Assembly (NCBI GenBank): GCA_964386795.1 | Contig: CAYLUE010000001.1 | Span: forward strand, 6,979-70,978 | Reading direction: 5' to 3' | From: TMED108 sp964386795 | GTDB lineage: Bacteria; Fidelibacterota; Marinisomatia; Marinisomatales; TCS55 | DNA: 64,000 bases | Shown: in pieces, positions 46,225 through 55,539 of the stretch | Layout of the letters: each line of letters opens with the position of its first letter | How positions within the stretch are numbered: position 1 is the first letter of the stretch | Made by a program: the position numbers and the translations under genes | Notes under the pieces: generated by a model | Seen by the model: only the letters and a program-made list of their open reading frames with translations | Database searches by the model: none | What the model was told of the DNA's origin: nothing

Positions 46225-48141
46225 TCAATCTGAAACTGAATCAGAACTATCTTCTGTTTCTTCTCCTTCAGAAATATCTTCTGGGATTTCAATTTTCTCG
46301 CCAGCTGGCTGTTCTTGGTTATCTAAAAAATCTTTGATTTCATCTTTTTGAATATTCTTATCGCTTAGCTCATCTGAAAATAATATAACTTTTTTATTCT
46401 CAGGTTTGACCTCCATTACTGAGCCACTGATTTTTTCACCAATATTATATTTCTGAGTAATATCTTTCCTTTGTTTTTTTGATTGTCTACCAAATGGGAT
46501 AATACCTTCAATATTATTTTCAAGAATCAAAATAATTCCTTTATCAAGAATTTTAACAATTTCTCCTTCATGAACACTTCCCGTCTCATAGGTTTTTAAC
46601 AACTCAGGCCATGGGTCATCGACAAGCTGTTTAATTCCTAGCGATATTCGCCTACTCTCTCGAGAAACTTCTAAAATTCTTACTTCAATATTTTGATCTT
46701 TTTCAATCATTTCCCTGGGGTGTCTAACAACTTTTGTCCACGAAAAATCAGAAACATGAATTAATCCATCAATACCTTCTTCAAGCTCAACAAACGCTCC
46801 AAACTGTGTTAGATTTATTATTTTTCCTTTTACTATAGTTCCTATATTGTATTTTTCTTCAATTTTATCCCAAGGGTCTTCCGCAAGCTGCTTTGATCCT
46901 AAGCTAATTTTTCTCTCTTCAATATCTACTGAGAGCACAATAGCCTCTACTTCATCTCCAAGTGAATATAATTCAGATGGGTTTTTTACATGGCGAGTCC
47001 ATGACATCTCAGAAACATGAATTAAACCTTCAATACCAGATTTTATCTCAATAAATGCGCCATAATTAGTCATACTAACTACTTTACCTTTAATTTTTTC
47101 TCCTTCAGGAAAATCGGTTTCAATTGTTTCCCAAGGATGTGGGGTAAGTTGTTTTAATCCTAAAGATACTCTCTTTTTTTCATTGTCAAAGTCAATCACT
47201 TTAACAGTTAAAGACTCATCCATTGAAATTATTTCGGAGGGATGATTTATCCTGCCCCAGCTTAAATCTGTAATATGTAACAATCCATCTATTCCACCAA
47301 GATCAATAAAAACCCCAAAGTCAGTAATATTTTTTACTCTACCTTCCATGATAGCGCCAACTTCAAGCTTGCTAAATATTTCATCTCTTTTTTCTGCTAA
47401 ACTTTCTTCAAGAATCGCTTTATGAGAGACAACTACATTTTTTCTCATTTCATTAAATTTGACAACCTTCATTTTCATTTCAACATCTAAATATTTATCA
47501 AAATCTTTAACAGGTCTTACATCAATTTGAGAACCTGGTAAAAAAGCCTGAACACCTTTTAAATCAACTATCATACCTCCTTTGATTCTTTTTATTATTT
47601 TTCCTGAAATGATTTCTCCAGAATCAAATACTTTTCTTAATTCTATCCACCTCCTAAGAAAATCTGCTTTTTCCTTAGAAAGAACTGTTTTGCCGCTTTC
47701 ATCTTCCATGCGCTCAAGATATACATCGATTTTTCCACCAACATCGGGTAAATCATCTGCATAAAATTCATCTCGATTAATTATCCCCTCAGATTTAAAG
47801 CCTATATCAACTAATATTTCTTTTTCATTTATTCCAATTACTCTTCCTTCAATGATTTCACGCTCAGATATATCTGAAAATGTTGATAAATATCTTTCGA
47901 GATCAGCGGGGATTTCATCAGGTGATTTATCTTCAATTAATTCTTCTGGGGAAACTTCTTTTATATCACTAAATAGTTTTGAATCTAAATAATCTATTTC
48001 AATTTTATTATCAGGTGAATTATTATTTTCGGCTTCAGGGGTAGAAACTGTAGGCGATTCTATTACCGATTTTTCGCTGACTTCTAACTTTGAATCACTA
48101 GAAGGCTGTTCTACAGTGGGTTCTTTTTCAGTTGTGTTCAT
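46225..48141 (-). CDS. rpsA: 30S ribosomal protein S1
   Basis: S1 binds mRNA and helps initiation. The 638 residues contain six S1 repeats; repeats three to five are the strongest, each with G-V/F-I/V-DLGGIDGLLH or similar and ending K-VSLGLKQL, -ISLGSKQL or -ISLGIKQL. Unusual are the acidic, low-complexity first 80 residues and a Glu/Asp-rich tail (about 600-638). It follows cmk after 3 bases, the classical cmk-rpsA pairing. Confidence 0.96.
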   Translation of the reverse strand: MNTTEKEPTVEQPSSDSKLEVSEKSVIESPTVSTPEAENNNSPDNKIEIDYLDSKLFSDIKEVSPEELIEDKSPDEIPADLERYLSTFSDISEREIIEGRVIGINEKEILVDIGFKSEGIINRDEFYADDLPDVGGKIDVYLERMEDESGKTVLSKEKADFLRRWIELRKVFDSGEIISGKIIKRIKGGMIVDLKGVQAFLPGSQIDVRPVKDFDKYLDVEMKMKVVKFNEMRKNVVVSHKAILEESLAEKRDEIFSKLEVGAIMEGRVKNITDFGVFIDLGGIDGLLHITDLSWGRINHPSEIISMDESLTVKVIDFDNEKKRVSLGLKQLTPHPWETIETDFPEGEKIKGKVVSMTNYGAFIEIKSGIEGLIHVSEMSWTRHVKNPSELYSLGDEVEAIVLSVDIEERKISLGSKQLAEDPWDKIEEKYNIGTIVKGKIINLTQFGAFVELEEGIDGLIHVSDFSWTKVVRHPREMIEKDQNIEVRILEVSRESRRISLGIKQLVDDPWPELLKTYETGSVHEGEIVKILDKGIILILENNIEGIIPFGRQSKKQRKDITQKYNIGEKISGSVMEVKPENKKVILFSDELSDKNIQKDEIKDFLDNQEQPAGEKIEIPEDISEGEETEDSSDSVSD

Positions 48142-48144
48142 TTA

Positions 48145-48816
48145 TTATTTTTTCCTGTTTGTTGTTAATTTTACTTTATTAATCATGAAGCTGACCTGCT
48201 CATTAATTGACATATTAGTGGTATCAACTTCAATTGCATTAAATGCTTTTCTTAATGGTGAATGCCCGCGTTCGGAATCATGCTTATCTCTTTTCTTTAT
48301 TTCATCCATAACATCATTTAAAGATCTTTTTTCTCCTAAAGACTCAAGGTCAATCTGTCTCCTTTTAGCTCTAACCTCATCACTGGCAACGATAAAAAAT
48401 TTAATTTCTGCATCTGGAAAAACAACAGTTCCAATGTCCCTTCCTTCCATAACGCAGCTATTATCTTTCGTAAAATTGCGCTGAATACCTACCATATACT
48501 CTCTAATAACTGGAATGGCACTAATCTCACTTACTTTTTGTGAGACGTTACTGTTTCTTATTTTATTTGTAACATTTCTTCCATTAGCAAAAAAAGTTAG
48601 GCTACCATCATCATACTTTAAATCAATTTCAAAATAATTAAGAAATTTTCTTAAAGAATTCTTGTTAGAAATATCAATTTGCTCTTCCATTATAGAAAAA
48701 GCAATGCATCGATACATAGCTCCTGTATCTAAGTAGAGAAAGTTTAGTTCTTTTGCCAATAACTTAGCTGATACACTTTTCCCTGAAGCTGCAGGGCCAT
48801 CTATCGCAATAATCAT
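48145..48816 (-). CDS. cmk: Cytidylate kinase
   Basis: Cmk phosphorylates CMP and dCMP. The 223 residues begin with the P-loop IAIDGPAASGKSVSAK, followed by LDTGAMYR, and have the lid region GRDIGTVVFPDAE. The family C-terminus with ID-TTN-S is present. An 84-base gap separates it from rluB, long for this array, and a possible promoter lies there. Confidence 0.96.
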   Translation of the reverse strand: MIIAIDGPAASGKSVSAKLLAKELNFLYLDTGAMYRCIAFSIMEEQIDISNKNSLRKFLNYFEIDLKYDDGSLTFFANGRNVTNKIRNSNVSQKVSEISAIPVIREYMVGIQRNFTKDNSCVMEGRDIGTVVFPDAEIKFFIVASDEVRAKRRQIDLESLGEKRSLNDVMDEIKKRDKHDSERGHSPLRKAFNAIEVDTTNMSINEQVSFMINKVKLTTNRKK

Positions 48817-48871
48817 TTAATGCTCATTCTCAATTAGCCCGGAAATTTACATCTTTATTAAATGATTCCCA

Positions 48872-48901
48872 ATTACAATACACTATATAAAATATGCTCA
48901 A
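48872..48901 (-). promoter_or_regulatory. Possible sigma70-type promoter before cmk-rpsA
   Basis: On the minus strand TTGAGC (48901-48896), an 18-base spacer and TGTAAT (48877-48872) resemble -35 and -10 boxes. They lie in one of the few sizeable gaps of the array, just before the highly expressed cmk-rpsA pair. The match is modest and AT-rich DNA produces such patterns by chance. Confidence 0.25.
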
Positions 48902-49603
48902 TTATAACCTGCTTAATTCTTTTATTTCTGATTCATAAAGGTCTCTGTATGCACCTGGAAGAGTGTTATCCAAATGAATAGGTCCAAACTGGATTCTTTT
49001 AAGGCTAAATAATGTTCTTTTCATGCGATATACAATTCTTCTTATTTCGCGCTTCTTTCCTTCATAAAGTTTCATTAATACGGTAGTTCTTCCCTTGTTT
49101 TTTTTCTGCTCTATTATCTCTCCTCTTCCCCATTCCTTTTGGCCAATATATACATTTTTTGCTATTTTTCTTTTCTCCCAGTTTTCAAAAGGCTTATCAA
49201 TTTCTAATTGATAAATTCGAGATATTTTATTCCGGGGATGGGTAAGAATATTTGCTAAATCACCATTGTTTGTAAGTAATAATAACCCGCTCGTATCTTT
49301 ATCTAATCTTCCAATAGGAAATAATCTTTCTTTTAAATCAATCAAGTCTATTACGGTTTTTCTCTTTAAAGGGTCATGCATTGTTGTAATATACCCTACG
49401 GGCTTATTCATGAGAATTGTCCTTGAAAGTTGGTCCGTTACAACCTTTCTTCCATCTAACCTCACGTCATCATTTTCAACTACCTGATATGCAGGATTTA
49501 ATTCTAATGATCCATTAATAGTTACGCTTCCTCCTTGAACTAATTTGTCGGCTTGCCTTCTTGAGCATTCTCCAGATTGAGCAATGTATTTATTTAAACG
49601 CAT
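48902..49603 (-). CDS. rluB: Pseudouridine synthase, RluB/RsuA family
   Basis: This 233-residue rRNA pseudouridine synthase has an N-terminal S4 RNA-binding domain (RLNKYIAQSGECSRRQAD), the catalytic GRLDKDTSGLLLLTNNG with its Asp, and the KIYEGKKREIRR-like C-terminal block (KLYEGKKREIRRI). RluB (23S U2605) is likelier because it follows scpA-scpB, its usual partners. RsuA or RluE/F are alternatives. The start overlaps scpB by 14 bases. Confidence 0.92.
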   Translation of the reverse strand: MRLNKYIAQSGECSRRQADKLVQGGSVTINGSLELNPAYQVVENDDVRLDGRKVVTDQLSRTILMNKPVGYITTMHDPLKRKTVIDLIDLKERLFPIGRLDKDTSGLLLLTNNGDLANILTHPRNKISRIYQLEIDKPFENWEKRKIAKNVYIGQKEWGRGEIIEQKKNKGRTTVLMKLYEGKKREIRRIVYRMKRTLFSLKRIQFGPIHLDNTLPGAYRDLYESEIKELSRL

Positions 49604-50150
49604 CTATTTGCTCTAATAGTTCTGGCTCATTTTCAATCAATTCGGAAATTTCCTTTAATTTTGGAAGATCATTGAGTTTATTAAGTCCAAATGATTTTAA
49701 AAATGTGTCAGTTGTTCTATAGATGAGAGGGCGACCTGGACTATCATCTCTTCCGCTAATTTTTATTAGTGATTTTTTTAACAATGTTTTTAGCACACCC
49801 GCACAGTCAACCCCCCTTATTGATTCAATATCAAGACGGCTAATTGGTTGCTTATAGGCAATTATTGATAATGACTCTAAAGCAGCTTGGGATAAATAAA
49901 ACTGGCCAGATTTTGTAATTAAACGTCTAACAAAAAAATCGAACTCAGATTTTGTTCTTATTTGAAACCCGCCTGCAGCAGATAGTATTTCAAAAGCATG
50001 GTCATTTTTTTCATATTTTTTAATTAATTTTTTTATATACTTATCAAGATCTGGAGGATCTGCATCAAAAATATTGTTTATTTTTTTTTGAGTTAATGGC
50101 TCGGGGCTTGCAAAAAGAAGTGCTTCAATTATTTGTTCAAAATTTTTCAT
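49590..50150 (-). CDS. scpB: Segregation and condensation protein ScpB
   Basis: This 186-residue winged-helix protein has two tandem winged helices, recognisable by IEALLFASPEPLT at the start, AALESLSIIAYKQPISRLDIESIRGVD in the second, and GRDDSPGRPLIYRTT. It binds ScpA and Smc in chromosome condensation. It is 3 bases from scpA and overlaps rluB. Confidence 0.96.
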   Translation of the reverse strand: MKNFEQIIEALLFASPEPLTQKKINNIFDADPPDLDKYIKKLIKKYEKNDHAFEILSAAGGFQIRTKSEFDFFVRRLITKSGQFYLSQAALESLSIIAYKQPISRLDIESIRGVDCAGVLKTLLKKSLIKISGRDDSPGRPLIYRTTDTFLKSFGLNKLNDLPKLKEISELIENEPELLEQIDAFK

Positions 50151-50153
50151 TTT

Positions 50154-50873
50154 TTAATTCTTATCTAAGAGATGAATCTCAATATCATCAAAAAGCGTAT
50201 TTTGAAAAACTACAATTTTGTACTGCTGAACTAAATCAAGTATGGCAATAAAAGCAATAATTGACTCTAGCTTTGTTTTGCATGATTTTAATAAAAATTT
50301 GAATGATAATATTCCTCTGCCATCAAATGAGTTTAAAATAAATTGTTTTTTATCACTGAGATCGATTGTATTTAAATCAACTTCATACGGATTAATATCG
50401 GGTGAACGATCCATTGCTTCTTTGAAATATTTTGCTAATTCAAATACGCTCATTTCCTTCAAAAAGGAGATATCCTCTTCACTTTTTTCACTAATTGATT
50501 CTGTGATTAATCTTTCGTGCTGATAGCTTAACTGCTCCCATTTATCTGAAAGATTATCTGCAATATCTTTATATTTTTTATATTCAAGAAGTTGTTGAAC
50601 TAGTTCAGTCCTTGGGTCTATAGGTTCACCTAAGTCATCTAGGTCAGGTCTAGGCAAAAGCATTTTTGACTTTATACGCATTAACGTAGCTGCCATTAGA
50701 ATGAATTCTCCAGCAACGGATAAATTCATTGCTTTCACATCTTCTACAATTTGCAAGTATTCAGCAGTGATTTCTGCAATTGGAATATCATAAATATCTA
50801 TTTCATCTCTGCGAATAAAATATAATAAGAGATCAAGGGGTCCTTGGAATTTATCAAGTTCTACTTTATGCAT
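50154..50873 (-). CDS. scpA: Segregation and condensation protein ScpA
   Basis: This 239-residue kleisin bridges Smc heads. Typical features are the N-terminal FQGPLDLLLYFIRRDEIDIYDIPIAEIT, AGEFILMAATLMRIKSKMLLPR, and a short C-terminal winged helix ending QYKIVVFQN. A charged linker lies near 100-150. It starts right after the trpS stop. Confidence 0.96.
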   Translation of the reverse strand: MHKVELDKFQGPLDLLLYFIRRDEIDIYDIPIAEITAEYLQIVEDVKAMNLSVAGEFILMAATLMRIKSKMLLPRPDLDDLGEPIDPRTELVQQLLEYKKYKDIADNLSDKWEQLSYQHERLITESISEKSEEDISFLKEMSVFELAKYFKEAMDRSPDINPYEVDLNTIDLSDKKQFILNSFDGRGILSFKFLLKSCKTKLESIIAFIAILDLVQQYKIVVFQNTLFDDIEIHLLDKN

Positions 50874-51845
50874 TTAATTTGTATAGTCAAGCCCCATAGC
50901 TATTCTTGCTTTTTGTAAATATTTATCAGCAACCGAACTAGCTTTGCTTGCGCCTTCTTTCAAACTTGTTACAACATAATCTTTATGATTCATTAAATAT
51001 TCCCGCTTTTCTCTATACGGCTTAAAATACTCCCAGAAGCATTCGTAAAGTTCATTCTTTATATCTCCATAGCGTAAGCCAGGCTGTAAAAATCTTTCTT
51101 TTAGCTCTAGCTGCTCTTTTTCTGATAAAAAAAGTGAATAGAGTTCAAAGATTGGCGTATCTATACTCTTGGGCTCGTCGACATCAGCAGAATCTGTAAC
51201 TATAGTCATAAATCTTTTTCGAATAGTTTTTTCAGGGCCAAATATTGGGATTGTATTGTTATAAGACTTGCTCATCTTCTGGCCATCAATACCGGGGATA
51301 AGCTGTGATTGTTTTTCAATATCAGGCTTAGGTACTATAAAAACCTCACCATAGGTTTGATTGAAACGGTCTGCAATATCTCTGGTCATTTCCAAGTGCT
51401 GCTTTTGGTCTTTACCTACCGGTACCAACTCTCCACCAAAGAGCAATATATCTGATGCCATTAGAATAGGGTATGAATACAAACCAACATTTGCTGAAAT
51501 ACCTTTAGATAACTTATCTTTATAAGAAGTTGCTCTATCTAGAAGACCAACATTAATTATATTTGAAAGAAGCCAAGTAGATTCGCATACCTGAGGGACG
51601 TCACTTTGGATCCAGAAAGTTGATTTTTCAGGATCTAGTCCAACAGAAAAAAAGTCTATTGCCGCTTGCAAGGTATTGTCTTCTAACTGTTTTTTATCTC
51701 TAATTGTTGTTAGCGCATGATAGTTTACAATAAAGCAAAAAAGGTCATTGTTCTCCTGATAGTTTATCATTCTGGACATCATACCAAAATAATTTCCCAA
51801 ATGGAGATCGCCTGATGGCTGTATTCCGCTTAATACGCGCTTCAA
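50874..51845 (-). CDS. trpS: Tryptophan--tRNA ligase
   Basis: This class I synthetase charges tRNA-Trp. The 323 residues carry the HIGH-like motif PSGDLHLGNYFG near residue 10 and KMSKSYNN near residue 195, with the QSDVPQVCESTWLLS and PVGKDQKQHLEMTRDIA substrate regions. The length is normal. It overlaps the HNH gene stop by 4 bases. Confidence 0.97.
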   Translation of the reverse strand: MKRVLSGIQPSGDLHLGNYFGMMSRMINYQENNDLFCFIVNYHALTTIRDKKQLEDNTLQAAIDFFSVGLDPEKSTFWIQSDVPQVCESTWLLSNIINVGLLDRATSYKDKLSKGISANVGLYSYPILMASDILLFGGELVPVGKDQKQHLEMTRDIADRFNQTYGEVFIVPKPDIEKQSQLIPGIDGQKMSKSYNNTIPIFGPEKTIRKRFMTIVTDSADVDEPKSIDTPIFELYSLFLSEKEQLELKERFLQPGLRYGDIKNELYECFWEYFKPYREKREYLMNHKDYVVTSLKEGASKASSVADKYLQKARIAMGLDYTN

Positions 51846-52378
51846 AATGACTCCATAAATAAATATGGTCTCCAGGACCCTTGGTGGTCAGAAATAAACT
51901 GTTGAAAATAATGTATTTTATTTGGCTTCCTTGGCATGCGTTTTAACGGCATTCTTGCTTCATCAGGGGTACGATTTCCTTTCTTACGATTGCAAGACTG
52001 GCAAGCTGCAACAAGGTTTTCCCAGGAATCCATTCCGCCTTGTTTTTTTGGCTTAACATGATCCATCGTGAGAGGACTTTTTTTAGATCCACAATATTGA
52101 CACTCATAATTATCGCGTACTAGTAAATTTCTTCTAGTTAAAATAACATCCATTTTATGATGCTTCACAAAATCTTTTAACCTAACAATGCTTGGTAAGC
52201 TAAGGGTGGTTGAAGGGGAATGTATGTTTTCCCTATATGATTCTAGAATATCTACTTTTTCATTATAGTAAAGACATATTGCCCGCTTTGCAGTACAAAT
52301 ATCCATTGGGGCATAATTTGTATTTAACACCAAAACGGATCGATTCAAGATAGATGCGCTATTTAAGTAAGAATCCAT
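51842..52378 (-). CDS. HNH endonuclease family protein
   Basis: This 178-residue protein has an N-terminal block beginning LVLNTNYAPMDICTAKRAICL and a C-terminal HNH nuclease domain with CQYCG, TMDHVKPKKQGG, SWENLVAACQSCNRKKG; two CxxC pairs would bind zinc. This chromosomal HNH type is widespread beside housekeeping genes and its target is not established. There is no phage or restriction context here. Confidence 0.88.
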   Translation of the reverse strand: MDSYLNSASILNRSVLVLNTNYAPMDICTAKRAICLYYNEKVDILESYRENIHSPSTTLSLPSIVRLKDFVKHHKMDVILTRRNLLVRDNYECQYCGSKKSPLTMDHVKPKKQGGMDSWENLVAACQSCNRKKGNRTPDEARMPLKRMPRKPNKIHYFQQFISDHQGSWRPYLFMESF

Positions 52379-52431
52379 AGTTACAATTTACTGCATAGTT
52401 ACGATTCTCAGAACGATTTAGTGAAAATGAT

Positions 52432-54006
52432 TTAATTATCAAAATACCAAGTAACGCCAAATTGCATCATTCTCCCAATCTCAGGATAAATAGCATTTGG
52501 TTTGAATAAAACATCTTCGTTATTGACACCTACAGCATTAAGCAGATTGTAAATTTTATAATGTAGTAAAACTCCAGAAATATTTGATTCTATTTCAAGG
52601 TGGGACAAATTTCGGTTAGATATTTCAAAATTATTATCAGCAGATTCATGGGGAAATTGCAGAAAAGGGTCATAGGTAAAATTGGCGGCTGAATTGGTAT
52701 AGCTATCCATCCAAATATGAAAACTTATTTTCATATTATTTTGAAATAATTGAAATTTTCCCTTAAGCCCATTATCAATTTTTGTTCCAATTTTATTTTC
52801 GGTTGATGAATTTAAAGGGGAAACAATTTGAGAATAGATTTGCCAGTTATCATTGAGAAATAATACTCCTTTTATCCCTGCAAACCCTAAGCTGTAGCTA
52901 TACAAATCACCTGCTTTTAAGCTGATATTAGTCATATAGCTTTTTAAAGAAAATTTTCTACTATAAAGATCATAATACAACGATGAGCGTAGCCTCATTT
53001 CAAATTCATTATTATGCGATGCGTTTCTATCAGGGTGTACTGGTTGCGAATTACTTGAAACTAATAACCCAAAGTTGCCAATTCTAGTTTCACTTATATA
53101 ATTAATAGAAAAAATGTAAGGCTGATAAAGCTCGCTTTCAGAAAACTGCATACCTGCCATAAATGACATACTTTTATAATACTTTCTAAAAAACAAACTT
53201 GACCATCCTAGAGACCTGAATTGTGTCTTACTATTATATTGTTGAAATTTTTGGCTTAACCCAAATTCAAAGCCTCTATCATTCATTATTTGAACTTCTA
53301 ATCGATTTCTATTAATGAACCGTGATGTAGAATCGGTATATAAAGAATGGATCAGTAGCTGATTTTGACCAAATTGGCTTAAATAGCTATTAAGAGTCCA
53401 TTGATTGAATTTTCTCTGATACCGAAATGCGCTATTAATAATATTATCATTTTCAAAACCATTCTGAATAAGATCTGGAAGGCCGCTAGAAGTAATGTAT
53501 CGTGCGGCAGAAATTTCAATTTGTTCTTTAGCCTTTTTTGTAGAATAGTCAATTCGATACGATTGATGGATGGGGGCTTGAGTTTTTGCAGGATGAATAT
53601 AATGGGCAAAATTTCCAAAGGATGAACGCTTAAATCCGCTGACTTTAATTATTTTATTCTTTGATTGATATTCTACGCCAAGATCTAATTTATCAAGGCC
53701 ATAATCTCCTCTATAATAATCAAAAAAACTTTGAGTTAAGCTTGAATCTGGAAGAGGTAAAAATGAAGGTAGGTTCCCTATTTCACTTGTTTCTATTTTT
53801 TTTGCAGTATGACCTCCATATCTGGACGGATAGGAAGAATATGTCCCATCGAATGATAAAATACCAGATGACCAGGATTGATTTGAAAAAAATATTCCAT
53901 CCTGAATTAAAATTCCATTCTGCTCAGACCAATCAAAAGGGATAGTAATTTGTTCTTGCGAAAAAATGTTACATAATAGCGCTAAACATAAGGTCGCTTT
54001 TTTCAT
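52432..54006 (-). CDS. Predicted outer-membrane beta-barrel protein, TonB-receptor-like C-terminus, no plug domain
   Basis: I do not recognise a characterised homologue. The 524 residues start with a signal peptide (about 1-16, ending FSQ). The rest alternates polar and aromatic residues in strand-length stretches, and the chain closes with IGRMMQFGVTWYFDN, a terminal strand ending in aromatics as in TonB-dependent receptors. A short N-terminal region (about 17-95) replaces the usual plug of roughly 130 residues, and no TonB box or plug motif is clear. It follows the ECF-type S component with no intergenic base, suggesting a paired uptake route. A porin or FadL-like channel is the main alternative. 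Confidence 0.65.
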   Translation of the reverse strand: MKKATLCLALLCNIFSQEQITIPFDWSEQNGILIQDGIFFSNQSWSSGILSFDGTYSSYPSRYGGHTAKKIETSEIGNLPSFLPLPDSSLTQSFFDYYRGDYGLDKLDLGVEYQSKNKIIKVSGFKRSSFGNFAHYIHPAKTQAPIHQSYRIDYSTKKAKEQIEISAARYITSSGLPDLIQNGFENDNIINSAFRYQRKFNQWTLNSYLSQFGQNQLLIHSLYTDSTSRFINRNRLEVQIMNDRGFEFGLSQKFQQYNSKTQFRSLGWSSLFFRKYYKSMSFMAGMQFSESELYQPYIFSINYISETRIGNFGLLVSSNSQPVHPDRNASHNNEFEMRLRSSLYYDLYSRKFSLKSYMTNISLKAGDLYSYSLGFAGIKGVLFLNDNWQIYSQIVSPLNSSTENKIGTKIDNGLKGKFQLFQNNMKISFHIWMDSYTNSAANFTYDPFLQFPHESADNNFEISNRNLSHLEIESNISGVLLHYKIYNLLNAVGVNNEDVLFKPNAIYPEIGRMMQFGVTWYFDN

Positions 54007-54531
54007 TTATTTTGCTAAATACCTTACTACCCTGGGAACGGTAATTAAAAAAATAAAGGCATTGGATATCTCATGTAATAAAGTAAATCCTAACCCTTTC
54101 ACTAAAGATGCTAAAACTCCTGGGAGTCCAAGGCCTGAGACTAATGGGTACGACACTAAAGTGAATACATCATATATTACTGTAACTACAAAACCGGTAA
54201 GCGCTAATAAAAATAAACGATAGATATTATAATCTTTAGTAAAAAATATAGGCTTTAATAATCCTCCAATAATTCCGCAAAGGGACATTGCAATTATTTG
54301 CGCAAAAAATAATGGGGGAAAACTTAATCCAGATCCTAAAGGGTTCAACCCTGAATAAATACCCATTGCAACAAGACCTACCAAAGCTCCCCACCAAAGG
54401 TTCAACGTTACACCTGATAAAAATATAATTACCGTTATCAGCTCAATATTTGGTACCATCATCAAGGAATAACCCATCGCGATCGCCATAGCGCAAAAAA
54501 TTGCTGCACGAACTAAATTCACTAATTCCAT
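54007..54531 (-). CDS. ECF-type transporter S component (substrate-binding membrane subunit)
   Basis: This 174-residue, very hydrophobic protein has five to six helices. The block around residues 30-90 (VIIFLSGVTLNLWWGALVGL, then YSGLNPLGSGLSFPPLFFAQ) matches the style of ECF S components, which bind vitamins or metals. No EcfA or EcfT gene is present nearby, as expected when a shared energising module is encoded elsewhere. It is packed between the YhaM-like gene and the barrel gene with no spacer. The substrate is unknown. Cobalamin is a tempting guess given the B12 enzymes in the window, but it is not shown. Confidence 0.68.
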   Translation of the reverse strand: MELVNLVRAAIFCAMAIAMGYSLMMVPNIELITVIIFLSGVTLNLWWGALVGLVAMGIYSGLNPLGSGLSFPPLFFAQIIAMSLCGIIGGLLKPIFFTKDYNIYRLFLLALTGFVVTVIYDVFTLVSYPLVSGLGLPGVLASLVKGLGFTLLHEISNAFIFLITVPRVVRYLAK

Positions 54532-55485
54532 TTAATTCTTTTTATAGATTGTGGTTTTGAAAAAATTATAGTGCGAGGTAAAGTCTTGGCTATCCTTATC
54601 CTCTTCGATAATTTTTTTCATAATACTCATTTGACTATCCAGGCTCGTAATCATACTAATAAGCAAGGCTTCTTTAAACATTGGAGTAACCTGGCTTTGC
54701 CCCTCATTATAATTATGTTGCGCTAACATGATATGCTCAATTTGAAGTAGTAATTCGCTAGGAAATTTTTTGATTTTCTTAGCCGAAGCCATTATGATAT
54801 TCCTGCCTAACGCAACATGCCCTAATAAATTTCCTGCTTTTGATAAATTAGACTTATAGTTTGATTCTATCGCCTCCAGCTTTCCAATATCAAATAAAAA
54901 TACGCCAGCAAGCACGAGATCCGAATCCAAGCGATAATGCCTGGAGAAAAATTTTCCTGCCTTGGCCAATGAAAGCGTTTGCTCTAAAAACCCTGAACGA
55001 TAACTATACTGATGTAAAATCGTTGAAGGATGCTTCATTAGCTTGTGCTTATTTGTTGTATATACACTGTAAATTAATTTTTTGATGTAAGGATTTTTGA
55101 TTGTGCGAATAATCGAAATTACTTCCTTCCACATTTTATTAGCATCAAAACGAGAAGTTGGTACAATTAAAGCCGGATTAAAACCATACCTTGCATAGCG
55201 CTGCACCGTTGCTTTGTTAATGCGTAGTATAACAAGCTGGAAGTCGTCAATAAAAATTTCAACTGATCCCTTAACTGCAACCGGATCTCCAGCTGAGAAT
55301 TTTTTATCAAGCTCTTTTACTTTATTCCATATTTTTGCTTGGACCTGGCCCGTTTGGTCCCGCAATAGAATATCAATATATAGCTCTCCAGTTCGCGTAT
55401 GGCGTAATTTCTTTTCGATGCAAAGATAAAATCCTTGTATAGACTGGCCTTCTTTGAATTTTGAAATGGGAATTATATTCTTCAT
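54532..55485 (-). CDS. YhaM-like OB-fold/HD protein with degenerate HD site
   Basis: This 317-residue protein resembles YhaM-type 3'-5' exoribonucleases: an N-terminal OB fold (about 10-95, with LRDQTGQVQAKIW), then an HD-type helical domain. Key metal positions have changed. The expected LEHT is LEQT (Gln169), the HD doublet of LLHDIGK is Phe198-Asp199, and SHH is AQH (255-257). Other features remain, including GH at 222-223, His251 and the late SLD with Asp283. So the fold is kept but the usual metal-dependent nuclease site is probably lost or altered. It heads the array and is divergent from the GNAT gene. Confidence 0.8.
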   Translation of the reverse strand: MKNIIPISKFKEGQSIQGFYLCIEKKLRHTRTGELYIDILLRDQTGQVQAKIWNKVKELDKKFSAGDPVAVKGSVEIFIDDFQLVILRINKATVQRYARYGFNPALIVPTSRFDANKMWKEVISIIRTIKNPYIKKLIYSVYTTNKHKLMKHPSTILHQYSYRSGFLEQTLSLAKAGKFFSRHYRLDSDLVLAGVFLFDIGKLEAIESNYKSNLSKAGNLLGHVALGRNIIMASAKKIKKFPSELLLQIEHIMLAQHNYNEGQSQVTPMFKEALLISMITSLDSQMSIMKKIIEEDKDSQDFTSHYNFFKTTIYKKN

Positions 55486-55539
55486 TGTAGTTGAATTTGA
55501 TATCTAAATTTACAACAATAATAATATTTACAAATACAC

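Noticed and set aside
48116..48484. Plus-strand ORF of 122 codons
   Set aside because: It lies entirely opposite cmk and the rpsA start, with no family features.
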